39,968 nt of DNA from a virus, in IMG/VR virus record IMGVR_UViG_3300034072_000973, positions 1 to 39,968 of that record, one strand, 5' to 3'. The position numbers were made by a program, and so were the translations under genes. The notes under the pieces were generated by a model, which was not told where the DNA came from, searched no databases, and saw only the letters and a program-made list of their open reading frames with translations. The first letter of the stretch is position 1. Each line of letters begins with the position of its first letter. Below, one piece after another: positions 28,773 to 34,222 of this stretch.

Positions 28773-29269
28773 TTCAAACTCTTTAATCGGAGAGTTTCAG
28801 CAATCTTTGCTTTTGTCTCCGGGGAATGTTTGCGGCCACGAGCTTTTGCCGCAATCTTGTCACCAGTTTCAGGCTTACGAATTCTGCGCTTGTTAGCTTC
28901 AGAGACTTTAGCTCTGAACTCATCGGATCGCTTTATGCCAAGACTTGAGAACTTAGCTTTCGCTTCAGCCGTATGAGTCTTACCTTTAAAATGAGGACCA
29001 CCTTCGCCCCCAACACCTATGTTGTAGGACAATGGGTTTGCTACCAACTCTTCAGTAACAAGCTCTCGCTCTTTTGAATTCATTTCTGCTTCAGTATCAA
29101 AATCGAAGAGGATCTCTTTGAGGAAGTTTTCTTTACCATGAAGCTTGATGGCGTTCATGATCGCGCGACCCGAACCAAAATATGAATCCAGAGGATTCAG
29201 CGTTTGATGCTTCCCTATATAAAATTTACCATTGAGCTTATTAGTCACTTTGTAGATTGTATATCTCAT
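28751..29269 (-). CDS. GIY-YIG homing endonuclease with NUMOD3-like repeats
   Basis: The catalytic N-terminus MRYTIYKVTNKLNGKFYIGK and FGSGRAIMNAIKLHGKENF are followed by VTEELVANPLSYNIGVGGEGG. The C-terminal region carries three NUMOD3-type modules (GKTHTAEAKAKFS, IKRSDEFRAKVSEANKRR, GRKHSPETKAKIAETLRL). 172 residues; ATG at 29269, with AATAAATA 5 bases upstream. The last 22 bases overlap a tRNA; the stop TAG falls in its D loop. Confidence 0.92.
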   Translation of the reverse strand: MRYTIYKVTNKLNGKFYIGKHQTLNPLDSYFGSGRAIMNAIKLHGKENFLKEILFDFDTEAEMNSKERELVTEELVANPLSYNIGVGGEGGPHFKGKTHTAEAKAKFSSLGIKRSDEFRAKVSEANKRRIRKPETGDKIAAKARGRKHSPETKAKIAETLRLKSLKRKGQDG

Positions 29270-29274
29270 GAGAT

Positions 29275-29282
29275 TATTTATT
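29275..29282 (-). promoter_or_regulatory. AATAAATA box
   Basis: Late-promoter-like box five bases before the ATG of the GIY-YIG gene; no ribosome site between. Confidence 0.45.
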
Positions 29283-29324
29283 AGCAGAACCGAGCGAGAT
29301 AACCAAACTCCTCTACCCTGCGAG

Positions 29325-29397
29325 TGCGCCCCGTTGGAATCGAACCAACATCCTCGGCTTTTCAAACCGGTGCCTGAACCATCACGGCCAGAGACGC
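29325..29397 (-). tRNA. tRNA-Phe (GAA), second copy
   Basis: Acceptor GCGTCTC/GGGGCGC, discriminator A, loop TTGAAAA; sequence close to the gene at 21520. Confidence 0.8.
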
Positions 29398-29481
29398 ATA
29401 GGACCTAATAGGGGCATTTCAGCCCTCACTTTCTGACCATCGTGTCGGTCAGCCGTGCCTCTTACACTAATTAGGATTTGG

Positions 29482-29554
29482 TGCAAAGTCGGAGAATCGA
29501 ACTCCGTTAGCCGGCTTATGAGACCAGTGCGATGACCATCACCGCCCACCTTGC
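29482..29554 (-). tRNA. tRNA with CAT anticodon (Met or Ile2)
   Basis: Acceptor GCAAGGT/ACTTTGC, discriminator A, CCA encoded, stem CTGGT/GCCGG, loop CTCATAA. Confidence 0.88.
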
Positions 29555-29558
29555 ATGG

Positions 29559-29629
29559 CACCTCCTGTAGGAGTCGAACCCACGCCCCTGGACTTGGAAA
29601 CCAGTGTGCTACCGTAACACTTAGGAGAT
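29559..29629 (-). tRNA. tRNA-Trp (CCA)
   Basis: Acceptor ATCTCCT/AGGAGGT, discriminator G as for Trp, CCA encoded. Centred loop TTCCAAG gives CCA; a shifted loop would give TCC (Gly). Confidence 0.7.
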
Positions 29630-29633
29630 ATGG

Positions 29634-29704
29634 CAGGGCGAGTAGGAATCGAACCCACAAAAGCTGGTTTGGAGCCAACCATGATACCATTTCATCATCA
29701 CCCT
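29634..29704 (-). tRNA. tRNA-Trp (CCA), second copy
   Basis: Acceptor AGGGTGA/TCGCCCT, discriminator G, CCA encoded, stem GTTGG/CCAGC, loop CTCCAAA. Confidence 0.9.
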
Positions 29705-29730
29705 ATGGAGCAAACACTGTTTGCCCTTTG

Positions 29731-29802
29731 TGCAGTATGGGGGAATCGAACCCACCACCTCCAGGATTGCGCCTGGTATGCTAAACCTACAACATAACCG
29801 CA
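29731..29802 (-). tRNA. tRNA-like with 6-base anticodon loop
   Basis: Acceptor TGCGGTT with TACTGCA, D arm TGTT/AGCA, anticodon stem CCAGG/CCTGG, loop CGCAAT. One base seems missing from a CTGCAAT-type loop, so Cys(GCA) is the best guess; likely defective. Confidence 0.55.
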
Positions 29803-29805
29803 TGG

Positions 29806-29885
29806 TGGGTGAGTATGGAGTCGAACCATTCCCGTGAAGAGCGGTTTTACAGACCGCCTGCCAGAACCGCTGGCTTTACTCACCC
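29806..29885 (-). tRNA. tRNA-Tyr (GTA), second copy
   Basis: Acceptor GGGTGAG/CTCACCC, discriminator A, CCA encoded, GCGGT/ACCGC, loop CTGTAAA; nearly the same core as 27584. Confidence 0.92.
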
Positions 29886-29891
29886 ATATTT

Positions 29892-29904
29892 GCTGACTGA
29901 CAGC
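29892..29904 (-). repeat. tRNA trailer hairpin (copy 3)
   Basis: GCTGACTGACAGC followed by TTGG, next to the CCA of the tRNA at 29909. Confidence 0.7.
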
Positions 29905-29908
29905 TTGG

Positions 29909-29988
29909 AGGACCAGGTGGGACTCGAACCCACGGTGTATAATAGCCGGTTAAAAGCCGACGCCGTTCGCCTCTACGGTAACTGGTCC
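29909..29988 (-). tRNA. tRNA with Lys anticodon (TTT), 11-base variable region
   Basis: Acceptor GGACCAG/CTGGTCC, discriminator T, CCA encoded, D arm CCGT/ACGG, loop CTTTTAA. The longer variable region TATTATACACC and the D arm resemble the tRNA-Thr(CGT) body more than normal Lys. Confidence 0.8.
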
Positions 29989-29997
29989 AAAGAGTGG

Positions 29998-30072
29998 TCA
30001 GGGTGAGAGGACTCGAACCTCCACGATGTCCTCCTTCCAAAGGAGACGACTTACCAATTAGTCCACACCCTG
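29998..30072 (-). tRNA. tRNA-Pro (TGG)
   Basis: Acceptor CAGGGTG/CACCCTG, discriminator A, CCA encoded, stem TCTCC/GGAGG, loop TTTGGAA. Confidence 0.92.
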
Positions 30073-30098
30073 ATGTGTTGGAACTTAGATATCATTGG

Positions 30099-30172
30099 TG
30101 GTTATGACAGGATTCGAACCTGTGACCTACGCCTTATCAGGGCGTTGCTCTACCGGACTGAGCTACACAACC
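30099..30172 (-). tRNA. tRNA-Ile (GAT)
   Basis: Acceptor GGTTGTG/CATAACC, discriminator A, CCA encoded, loop CTGATAA closed by CGCC/GGCG. Confidence 0.95.
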
Positions 30173-30252
30173 ATGCTTTCTGCCTCGCCAATAGGGAAGA
30201 CTTTCATTCTAGAATAGCTAGCTTCTAAGATCCAATTTATCAATAAAGGTAA

Positions 30253-30377
30253 ATGAGCAAGTAATCGAGTAGCGAATTTACTAGCCACCACGACCAGACC
30301 TACTAGGTAGGTCTGCTAGGAGTCGAACCTAGATCGTTTGATTTGCAGTCAAAGATAACGCTATTCTATCGGCTCAT
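30253..30377 (-). tRNA. circularly permuted tRNA-Cys (GCA)
   Basis: 3' half: anticodon arm TTTGA-CTGCAAA-TCAAA, T arm CTAGG-TTCGACT-CCTAG, acceptor CAGACCT and A. The short ACCTAGT linker leads to the 5' half: AGGTCTG, then a 15-base D region like that of the short-armed Arg tRNAs here. Terminal helix ATGAGC/GCTCAT with CGA, TTATC and ACTT; inner helix TAGCG/CGCTA. The break lies just before the anticodon stem. A normal tRNA-Cys(GCA) is at 22445. Confidence 0.78.
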
Positions 30378-30380
30378 CAG

Positions 30381-30454
30381 TGTCTCTGGTAGGATTCGAA
30401 CCTACAACATCCTCGTTTTAAGGGAGGCGCCTCTACCCTTTGGGCTACAAAGAC
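30381..30454 (-). tRNA. tRNA with Leu anticodon (TAA), short variable loop
   Basis: Acceptor GTCTTTG/CAGAGAC, discriminator A, loop CTTAAAA, five-base variable loop. A Leu anticodon in a type I body is unusual. Confidence 0.75.
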
Positions 30455-30458
30455 ATGG

Positions 30459-30541
30459 TGCGGATGACTGGACTCGAACCAGCACGCCACTAGGGCACCG
30501 CCTTCTGAGGACGGCAAGTCTACCAATTTCATCACATCCGC
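30459..30541 (-). tRNA. tRNA-Leu (CAG)
   Basis: Acceptor GCGGATG/CATCCGC, discriminator A, CCA encoded, loop CTCAGAA, long variable arm. Confidence 0.92.
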
Positions 30542-30559
30542 ATGTGGAAATTATATTGG

Positions 30560-30633
30560 TGCTCCATGAGGGACTCGAACCCACACTGAACGGAGTTTGA
30601 AACCGCTGACTCTACCAATTGGCCTAATGGAGC
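30560..30633 (-). tRNA. tRNA with Leu anticodon (CAA), short variable loop
   Basis: Acceptor GCTCCAT/ATGGAGC, discriminator A, CCA encoded. The best register gives loop TTCAAAC (CAA). A one-base shift would give TCA (opal) but pairs worse. Five-base variable loop. Confidence 0.7.
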
Positions 30634-30638
30634 AAAAT

Positions 30639-30651
30639 GCTGTCTAACAGC
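30639..30651 (-). repeat. tRNA trailer hairpin (copy 4)
   Basis: GCTGTCTAACAGC followed by TTGG, next to the CCA of tRNA-Leu(GAG). Confidence 0.7.
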
Positions 30652-30655
30652 TTGG

Positions 30656-30737
30656 TGCGGATAAGAGGACTCGAACCTCCACGACCTAAGTCACAGGCCT
30701 CTCATGCCTGCGTGGCTACCAATTACACCATATCCGC
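30656..30737 (-). tRNA. tRNA-Leu (GAG)
   Basis: Acceptor GCGGATA/TATCCGC, discriminator A, CCA encoded, stem CAGGC/GCCTG, loop ATGAGAG, long variable arm. Confidence 0.92.
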
Positions 30738-30811
30738 ATGGTCAACAAAGTGTCAATATTAACGACCTTTACTCTTACCTCCCGGAACGGTCAAGCGGGC
30801 GACTTTGTTGG

Positions 30812-30883
30812 TGCCCCATCCAAGAATCGAACTTGGATCTACGCCTTACCAAGGCGTTATAATAACCATTATAATAATGGGGC
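30812..30883 (-). tRNA. tRNA-Thr (GGT)
   Basis: Acceptor GCCCCAT/ATGGGGC, discriminator A, CCA encoded, loop TTGGTAA closed by CGCC/GGCG. Confidence 0.92.
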
Positions 30884-30887
30884 ATGG

Positions 30888-30959
30888 AGCAGGTAGAGGG
30901 GATCGAACCCTCTTCTACGGTTTGGAAGACCGTCATAATAACCAATATACTATACCTGC
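30888..30959 (-). tRNA. tRNA-Gly (TCC), second copy
   Basis: Acceptor GCAGGTA/TACCTGC, discriminator T, CCA encoded, loop CTTCCAA. Confidence 0.9.
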
Positions 30960-30963
30960 ATGG

Positions 30964-31037
30964 TATCCATGGAGAGATTCGAACTCTCACTGTCTGCATT
31001 CTAAGCGCAGTGCCTCTTCCGATTGGGCTACATGGAC
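30964..31037 (-). tRNA. tRNA with Leu anticodon (TAG), short variable loop
   Basis: Acceptor GTCCATG/CATGGAT, discriminator A, CCA encoded, stem CTGCG/TGCAG, loop CTTAGAA, variable loop five bases. Confidence 0.8.
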
Positions 31038-31041
31038 ATGG

Positions 31042-31136
31042 CAGAGAGCAGAGGACTTGAACCTCAAGCGTATGTAGGGGTAAAAGACGCTCACATGATT
31101 TTCATCAGCCCAGCGACCTCGCTGGTTTTACTCTCT
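31042..31136 (-). tRNA. tRNA-like, 95 bases, anticodon unresolved
   Basis: Acceptor AGAGAGT/GCTCTCT, discriminator G, CCA encoded, T arm GAGG-TTCAAGT-CCTC, D-type hairpin CCAGC/GCTGG. Two other hairpins (TGAT-GAAA-ATCA and AGCGT/ACGCT with a 15-base loop containing CTTTTAC) compete as anticodon arm. Interrupted or decayed. Confidence 0.5.
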
Positions 31137-31140
31137 ATGG

Positions 31141-31214
31141 AGGATCACCTGGGACTCGAACCCAGAACCATCGGCTTAAGAGGCCGCCGCACCAACCTAT
31201 TGTGCTAGTGATCC
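31141..31214 (-). tRNA. tRNA-Lys (CTT)
   Basis: Acceptor GGATCAC/GTGATCC, discriminator T, CCA encoded, loop CTCTTAA closed by CGGC/GCCG. Confidence 0.88.
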
Positions 31215-31218
31215 ATAT

Positions 31219-31330
31219 GGGGCGCCACTGGCTTGTTCGTTTCCCCGGTGTGCCATGGCGCCCAGCCAACAGCACAAGGGCAAAGCCTTGCTTAAGGGCT
31301 TTGTAAGACACGCCCCGTCCGACGTGTCTT
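31219..31330. other. three consecutive strong hairpins
   Basis: Gene-free. GGGCGCCA/TGGCGCCC (about 31219-31264), CAAAGCC/GGGCTTTG (about 31282-31307) and AAGACACG/CGTGTCTT (about 31307-31331) follow each other below the tRNA-Gln fragment. A structured processing or termination region. Confidence 0.6.
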
Positions 31331-31339
31331 GGAACTTGG

Positions 31340-31380
31340 ATGCCCATCGAGGATTCGAACCTCGGTTGACCGGTTCAGAT
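31340..31380 (-). pseudogene. 3' half of a split tRNA-Gln (CTG)
   Basis: Loop end CTGAA, CCGGT, T arm CGAGG-TTCGAAT-CCTCG, acceptor ATGGGCA, T, CCA. Its missing 5' half, with acceptor TGCCCAT, is at 32276-32308. About 900 bases holding two genes and an intact tRNA-Gln(CTG) separate them. Confidence 0.75.
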
Positions 31381-31595
31381 TAGATCTGACTCGAAAGTGA
31401 GACTTGTACCAGTCGAGGAACATCAGAAGTATCTATATCTAGAGCCTTAGAAATATCGACCACAGCCTGCGTCAAGCAGCCTACAGCAATAGCGAATAGT
31501 TCTTTATTTGTAACATTGTTTTCTTGAGCGTAGACATTCAGTTCTACGTTGAGTGCGTCTTGCAAAGCCGCACATAGGTTTTCATAAACACTCAT
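31380..31595 (-). CDS. hypothetical protein, 71 aa
   Basis: MSVYENLCAALQDALNVELN, an all-helical acidic protein. No family recognised. The ATG lies four bases after the tRNA-Gln 3' end with no ribosome site, so it may be translated from a tRNA-processed leaderless end. The stop TGA overlaps the broken anticodon loop of the split tRNA-Gln. Confidence 0.6.
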   Translation of the reverse strand: MSVYENLCAALQDALNVELNVYAQENNVTNKELFAIAVGCLTQAVVDISKALDIDTSDVPRLVQVSLSSQI

Positions 31596-31598
31596 TTG

Positions 31599-31671
31599 AT
31601 GCCCCTGATGGACTCGAACCACCAACATTCAGAATCAGAATCTGACGTGCTACCAATTGCACCAAGGGGCA
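31599..31671 (-). tRNA. tRNA-Gln (CTG)
   Basis: Acceptor TGCCCCT/AGGGGCA, discriminator T, stem TCAGA/TCTGA, loop TTCTGAT. No CCA. It sits inside the insertion that splits the other tRNA-Gln(CTG). Confidence 0.9.
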
Positions 31672-31675
31672 ATGT

Positions 31676-32263
31676 TTAGCCGATGAACTGTTTTGCTTGT
31701 TGGATGTATGTTTGCGGATCTGCAAACATTTCCTTCCAGCGAATCCTTAACACTTTCCAACCCTGAGCGTCAATAAAGGCATCCTTGCGGGCATCTCTAT
31801 CAATTGCTTCTTGGCTAGCGTAGTGTTGTTCACCGTCTATTTCGATGCACTTCTTCAAGTGCGGCCAAGCAAAGTCTAGTGAGAAGCTACCAAACGGCAT
31901 CTCCTTAACTACTTGCTTATCTTCAAATTCTCGCTCAATTATTCCGGCGAAAAACTTTTCAGGATATGAGGGCTGGCCTATGATCCGGTTGGATCTACCA
32001 AGTGTAGGATATGTGCCTTCATCCAAACGTCGTAGCATGTGCTCTCTGAGCTTTCGCCGGGTCTCAGGAGAGACAGTTGTAGGCTTCAACCTGCGACTAA
32101 TTTTCATCGCCTCTGATATCGTTCGTGTTTTTATCAAACCTAAACGAACAGCGCGATCAAAACCTGAGGGACTTATACCAAACTCATTGCAACATTCCTC
32201 CCTAGTATGATCCGAATCATAGTAGGCTTGGATTGCTTGGTAGTCGAACCTGGACTTACTCAT
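31676..32263 (-). CDS. DUF559/Vsr-like endonuclease
   Basis: The C-terminal domain is of the very-short-patch-repair fold: SLDFAWPHLKKCIEIDGEQHY, RDARKDAFIDAQGWKVLRIRW (D ... E-x-D/H and the catalytic strand). The N-terminal part has a helix-turn-helix-like segment (HTREECCNEFGISPSGFDRAV). 195 residues. TAAATA (32269-32274) lies 5 bases before the ATG. It lies between the two halves of a split tRNA-Gln; a homing nuclease is likely. Confidence 0.85.
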   Translation of the reverse strand: MSKSRFDYQAIQAYYDSDHTREECCNEFGISPSGFDRAVRLGLIKTRTISEAMKISRRLKPTTVSPETRRKLREHMLRRLDEGTYPTLGRSNRIIGQPSYPEKFFAGIIEREFEDKQVVKEMPFGSFSLDFAWPHLKKCIEIDGEQHYASQEAIDRDARKDAFIDAQGWKVLRIRWKEMFADPQTYIQQAKQFIG

Positions 32264-32275
32264 ATGAGTATTTAA

Positions 32276-32308
32276 CAGCCGGGTCTCTTACCGTTAGAGG
32301 AATGGGCA
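32276..32308 (-). pseudogene. 5' half of a split tRNA-Gln (CTG)
   Basis: Acceptor TGCCCAT, TC, D arm CTCTAACGGTAAGAG, then ACCCGGCT. With the 3' half at 31340 it would give stem CCGG/CCGG and a loop with CTG. Confidence 0.75.
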
Positions 32309-32326
32309 ATAAGAGATAAATTCTGG

Positions 32327-32397
32327 TAGCCCCAACGGGGATCGAACCCGTTTCACCGCCTTGAGAGGGCAGTAGCTTACCAATAGAAGATGGGGCC
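32327..32397 (-). tRNA. tRNA-Glu (CTC)
   Basis: Acceptor GGCCCCA/TGGGGCT, discriminator A, CCA encoded, stem CTGCC/GGCGG, loop CTCTCAA. Confidence 0.9.
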
Positions 32398-32401
32398 ATG
32401 G

Positions 32402-32486
32402 AGGACCGGGTGGGGTTCGAACCCACAAGGGACTTTCGTCCGTCGCATTAAGAGTGCGGTGAGCCAACCAATTGCTCAACCGGTCC
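32402..32486 (-). tRNA. tRNA with Lys anticodon (CTT) and long variable arm
   Basis: Acceptor GGACCGG/CCGGTCC, discriminator T, CCA encoded, stem CCGCA/TGCGA, loop CTCTTAA. A long variable arm (GGAC-GAAA-GTCC) is normal for Ser, Leu or Tyr but not for Lys. Confidence 0.85.
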
Positions 32487-32491
32487 ATGGT

Positions 32492-32629
32492 CAACGGGCA
32501 AGTGGTGAGTAGGATGTTTTTCCCGGCTTTACCAATTTGCCTATCCCCCGTCAGTTGGTCGGGGGAGGAGGACTTGAACCTCCAAACAGGGCTTTCCAAT
32601 AGCGATAACCCTAATCAATCGGCCCGTTG
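32492..32629 (-). tRNA. circularly permuted tRNA-Pro (TGG)
   Basis: 3' half: CT-ATTGGAA-AGCCC, T arm GGAGG-TTCAAGT-CCTCC, acceptor TCCCCCG, A, CCA. Linker ACTGA. 5' half: acceptor CGGGGGA, D arm GGC/GCC, GGG. Joining gives the perfect stem GGGCT/AGCCC with anticodon TGG; the break is after position 28 or 29. Terminal helix CAACGGGC/GCCCGTTG with CGA, TTATC and ACTT. It starts at the CCA of tRNA-Pro(CGG). A normal tRNA-Pro(TGG) is at 29998. Confidence 0.82.
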
Positions 32630-32630
32630 G

Positions 32631-32704
32631 TCTAGGTGAGAGGATTCGAACCTCCAATCCCTTGCTCCCGAAGCAAGTGCCTTACCAGATTAGGCCACAC
32701 CTAG
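32631..32704 (-). tRNA. tRNA-Pro (CGG)
   Basis: Acceptor CTAGGTG/CACCTAG, discriminator A, CCA encoded, stem CTTGC/GCAAG, loop TTCGGGA. Confidence 0.92.
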
Positions 32705-32738
32705 ATGGTAGTTTACCGACATTTCGGTCAATAACTGG

Positions 32739-32812
32739 CTCCCAATGTAGGACTCGAACCTACAGCATCGACGTTAACAGCGTCGCTCCCCTACCGACAG
32801 GGACCATTGGGA
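32739..32812 (-). tRNA. tRNA-Asn (GTT), second copy
   Basis: Acceptor TCCCAAT/ATTGGGA, discriminator G, CCA encoded, stem CGACG/CGTCG, loop CTGTTAA. Confidence 0.93.
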
Positions 32813-32838
32813 ATGAATAAACCTTGGAGGTTTATTGG

Positions 32839-32907
32839 TGGAACATAAGAGAATCGAACTCTTCCTACCGCGGTGCAAGCGCAGCGTCTAGACCCACTAG
32901 ATGCCCC
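32839..32907 (-). tRNA. tRNA-Ala (TGC)
   Basis: Acceptor GGGGCAT/ATGTTCC, discriminator A, CCA encoded, stem CTGCG/CGCGG, loop CTTGCAC. Confidence 0.88.
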
Positions 32908-32980
32908 AAAGCTAGGGATTGCCCGCCCTATCGGGTTTGTCCTCATTAGGCTGAATTACAGGACATTCCAGCTAATTTGG

Positions 32981-33054
32981 TCGGGATAGCAGGATTCGAA
33001 CCTGCGACCTCTCGTCCCCCAGACGAACGCGCTACCAGGCTGCGCTATACCCCG
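32981..33054 (-). tRNA. tRNA-Pro (GGG)
   Basis: Acceptor CGGGGTA/TATCCCG, discriminator A, CCA encoded, stem TTCGT/ACGAG, loop CTGGGGG; typical Pro D arm. Confidence 0.93.
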
Positions 33055-33055
33055 A

Positions 33056-33485
33056 TGATTTGGCCTTTTGTTTGTGATATGCGAAATATGTTCCCAGGCA
33101 CTTCTGGGTGATCCGCATGAGGAAGGATTGCTCCTTTCCCCTGTGCCTAAAGAACGGCGCATCACTACACCGTCCAATTTTTACTCCCACGTTCTCTCCG
33201 TGGTTTCATCCTTGGCCCGCCCATTTGGGTTTATTTAAAGTGGCTATCCCGCAGTCTCGTTCCGCATATGCCACTTGACAATTCAGGGAAATCGCACTAG
33301 GCATTTTCCTTGAAAAGTCGATCTATACCACACTAAGAAACTTTCGTTCCTTGGTGCTACGTCGCTGTGTCTTGTGGACATCAACTCCGTTTTTGAGTCT
33401 AGCAGCTTCTTTTTGCTGTGTCAACAACTTTTTCGTTGCTGCTAAACTTTTTTGTTTGTGCCTTCTGCGTTAGCATCGGGCGGTT
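33056..33485 (-). ncRNA. structured non-coding RNA candidate (C)
   Basis: About 430 bases without a credible gene, rich in helices: AGGCAC/GTGCCT around nested CCCAG/CTGGG and GGAAGGA/TCCTTTCC; GTGGC/GCCAC; a 10-base CACCAAGGAA hairpin; TAGCAGC/GCTGCTA around CAAC-GAAAAA-GTTG. It follows a terminator and leads into the tRNA array, so it is either a leader of that array or an independent RNA. Confidence 0.6.
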
Positions 33486-33520
33486 AAAAGGAAAGCCCCG
33501 GTAGTTTCCTACCGGGGCCT
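33486..33520 (-). terminator. intrinsic terminator
   Basis: Ten-base GC-rich stem GCCCCGGTAG/CTACCGGGGC with loop GAAA on the minus strand, followed by TTTCCTTTT. It ends the gene at 33552-33746. Confidence 0.85.
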
Positions 33521-33551
33521 TGTTTCCTTTTATGGGATGGACTTTTTGGAG

Positions 33552-33746
33552 TTATCCTCCGTGTCCCTCCTGGAAACTGGCCCCGGCCGTATCAAGATTC
33601 GCAGGCTTATTATAGCCGACGAGGATCCCAGCTGGGCGGGTAATTTGTTCGCTACGCTGCCATTCGGCGCCCATAGCGGAGGCGGTAAACAACGCGGCTT
33701 TCAAGCCGGCCTTTCCGCATTCCATATGGGTTCCAATATGCGACAT
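33552..33746 (-). CDS. hypothetical protein, 64 aa
   Basis: MSHIGTHMECGKAGLKAALF, then a Gly/Ala/Asn-rich end (GILVGYNKPANLDTAGASF). No family recognised. GAGGT lies eleven bases before the ATG at 33746; TATAAATA is at 33798-33805; a strong terminator follows. The full late-promoter to terminator unit supports a real gene. Confidence 0.65.
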   Translation of the reverse strand: MSHIGTHMECGKAGLKAALFTASAMGAEWQRSEQITRPAGILVGYNKPANLDTAGASFQEGHGG

Positions 33747-33797
33747 AGAAATCAATTACCTCAAATTCTGTGATGCCCGGATTGGCATCTGTGTTTC

Positions 33798-33805
33798 TAT
33801 TTATA
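33798..33805 (-). promoter_or_regulatory. T4-late-like promoter TATAAATA
   Basis: Perfect box 52 bases upstream of the 33746 start, with leader and ribosome site. Confidence 0.6.
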
Positions 33806-33941
33806 CTGAACGAATCATACGTCAAGCACAAAATTACCGCAAGGCAGAAAAAGTTTTCTGCGCTGCTACCGAGGACAAAACAAACGCCTCGGCATTTTGT
33901 TACGAGCAGTTGGAAATAAATTTCCAACCCCGCAACCTTAG

Positions 33942-34014
33942 TGGAGAATATCGGACTCGAACCGATCACCTACGCCTTGCAAAGGCGTCGCTCTCCCGGA
34001 TGAGCTAATCCCCC
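33942..34014 (-). tRNA. tRNA-Ala (TGC), second copy
   Basis: Acceptor GGGGGAT/ATTCTCC, discriminator A, loop TTTGCAA closed by CGCC/GGCG, D arm GCTC/GAGC. No CCA. Confidence 0.9.
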
Positions 34015-34177
34015 GTGGTTGCTATAGTCTTCCCGACCCTCCGGGTATAACCTCGCTTCTCGCTCGGTGCCTATAGCTAGGGTAGCTAGGTCTGCTATTG
34101 TGTTCCTGCTGCCCTATGTCCTCACTATACGAAAGTTTCTAGCCTTGGGCAATAACTTTTTTCAGTTTCTACAAATC

Positions 34178-34185
34178 TATTTATA
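34178..34185 (-). promoter_or_regulatory. T4-late-like promoter TATAAATA
   Basis: Perfect box between the glycosyltransferase gene and the first tRNA of the array; it reads into about 160 bases of gene-free leader and then tRNA-Ala. Confidence 0.6.
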
Positions 34186-34222
34186 CTTGGTTAATTATTT
34201 CTGGAATCAAACGCACCAAAAA

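Noticed and set aside
30560-30633. A second suppressor tRNA (anticodon TCA, opal).
   Set aside because: The register giving CAA pairs better in the anticodon stem and fits the D-arm numbering.
17135-31208. Direct-repeat array resembling CRISPR in the dense region.
   Set aside because: The repeated GATTCGAA motifs are T arms of tRNA genes with matched acceptor and anticodon arms, not repeats with spacers.
31340-32308. A group I intron in tRNA-Gln(CTG).
   Set aside because: The insert is filled by two genes and a tRNA, leaving no room for a group I core, and the base before the 3' half is not the required G.
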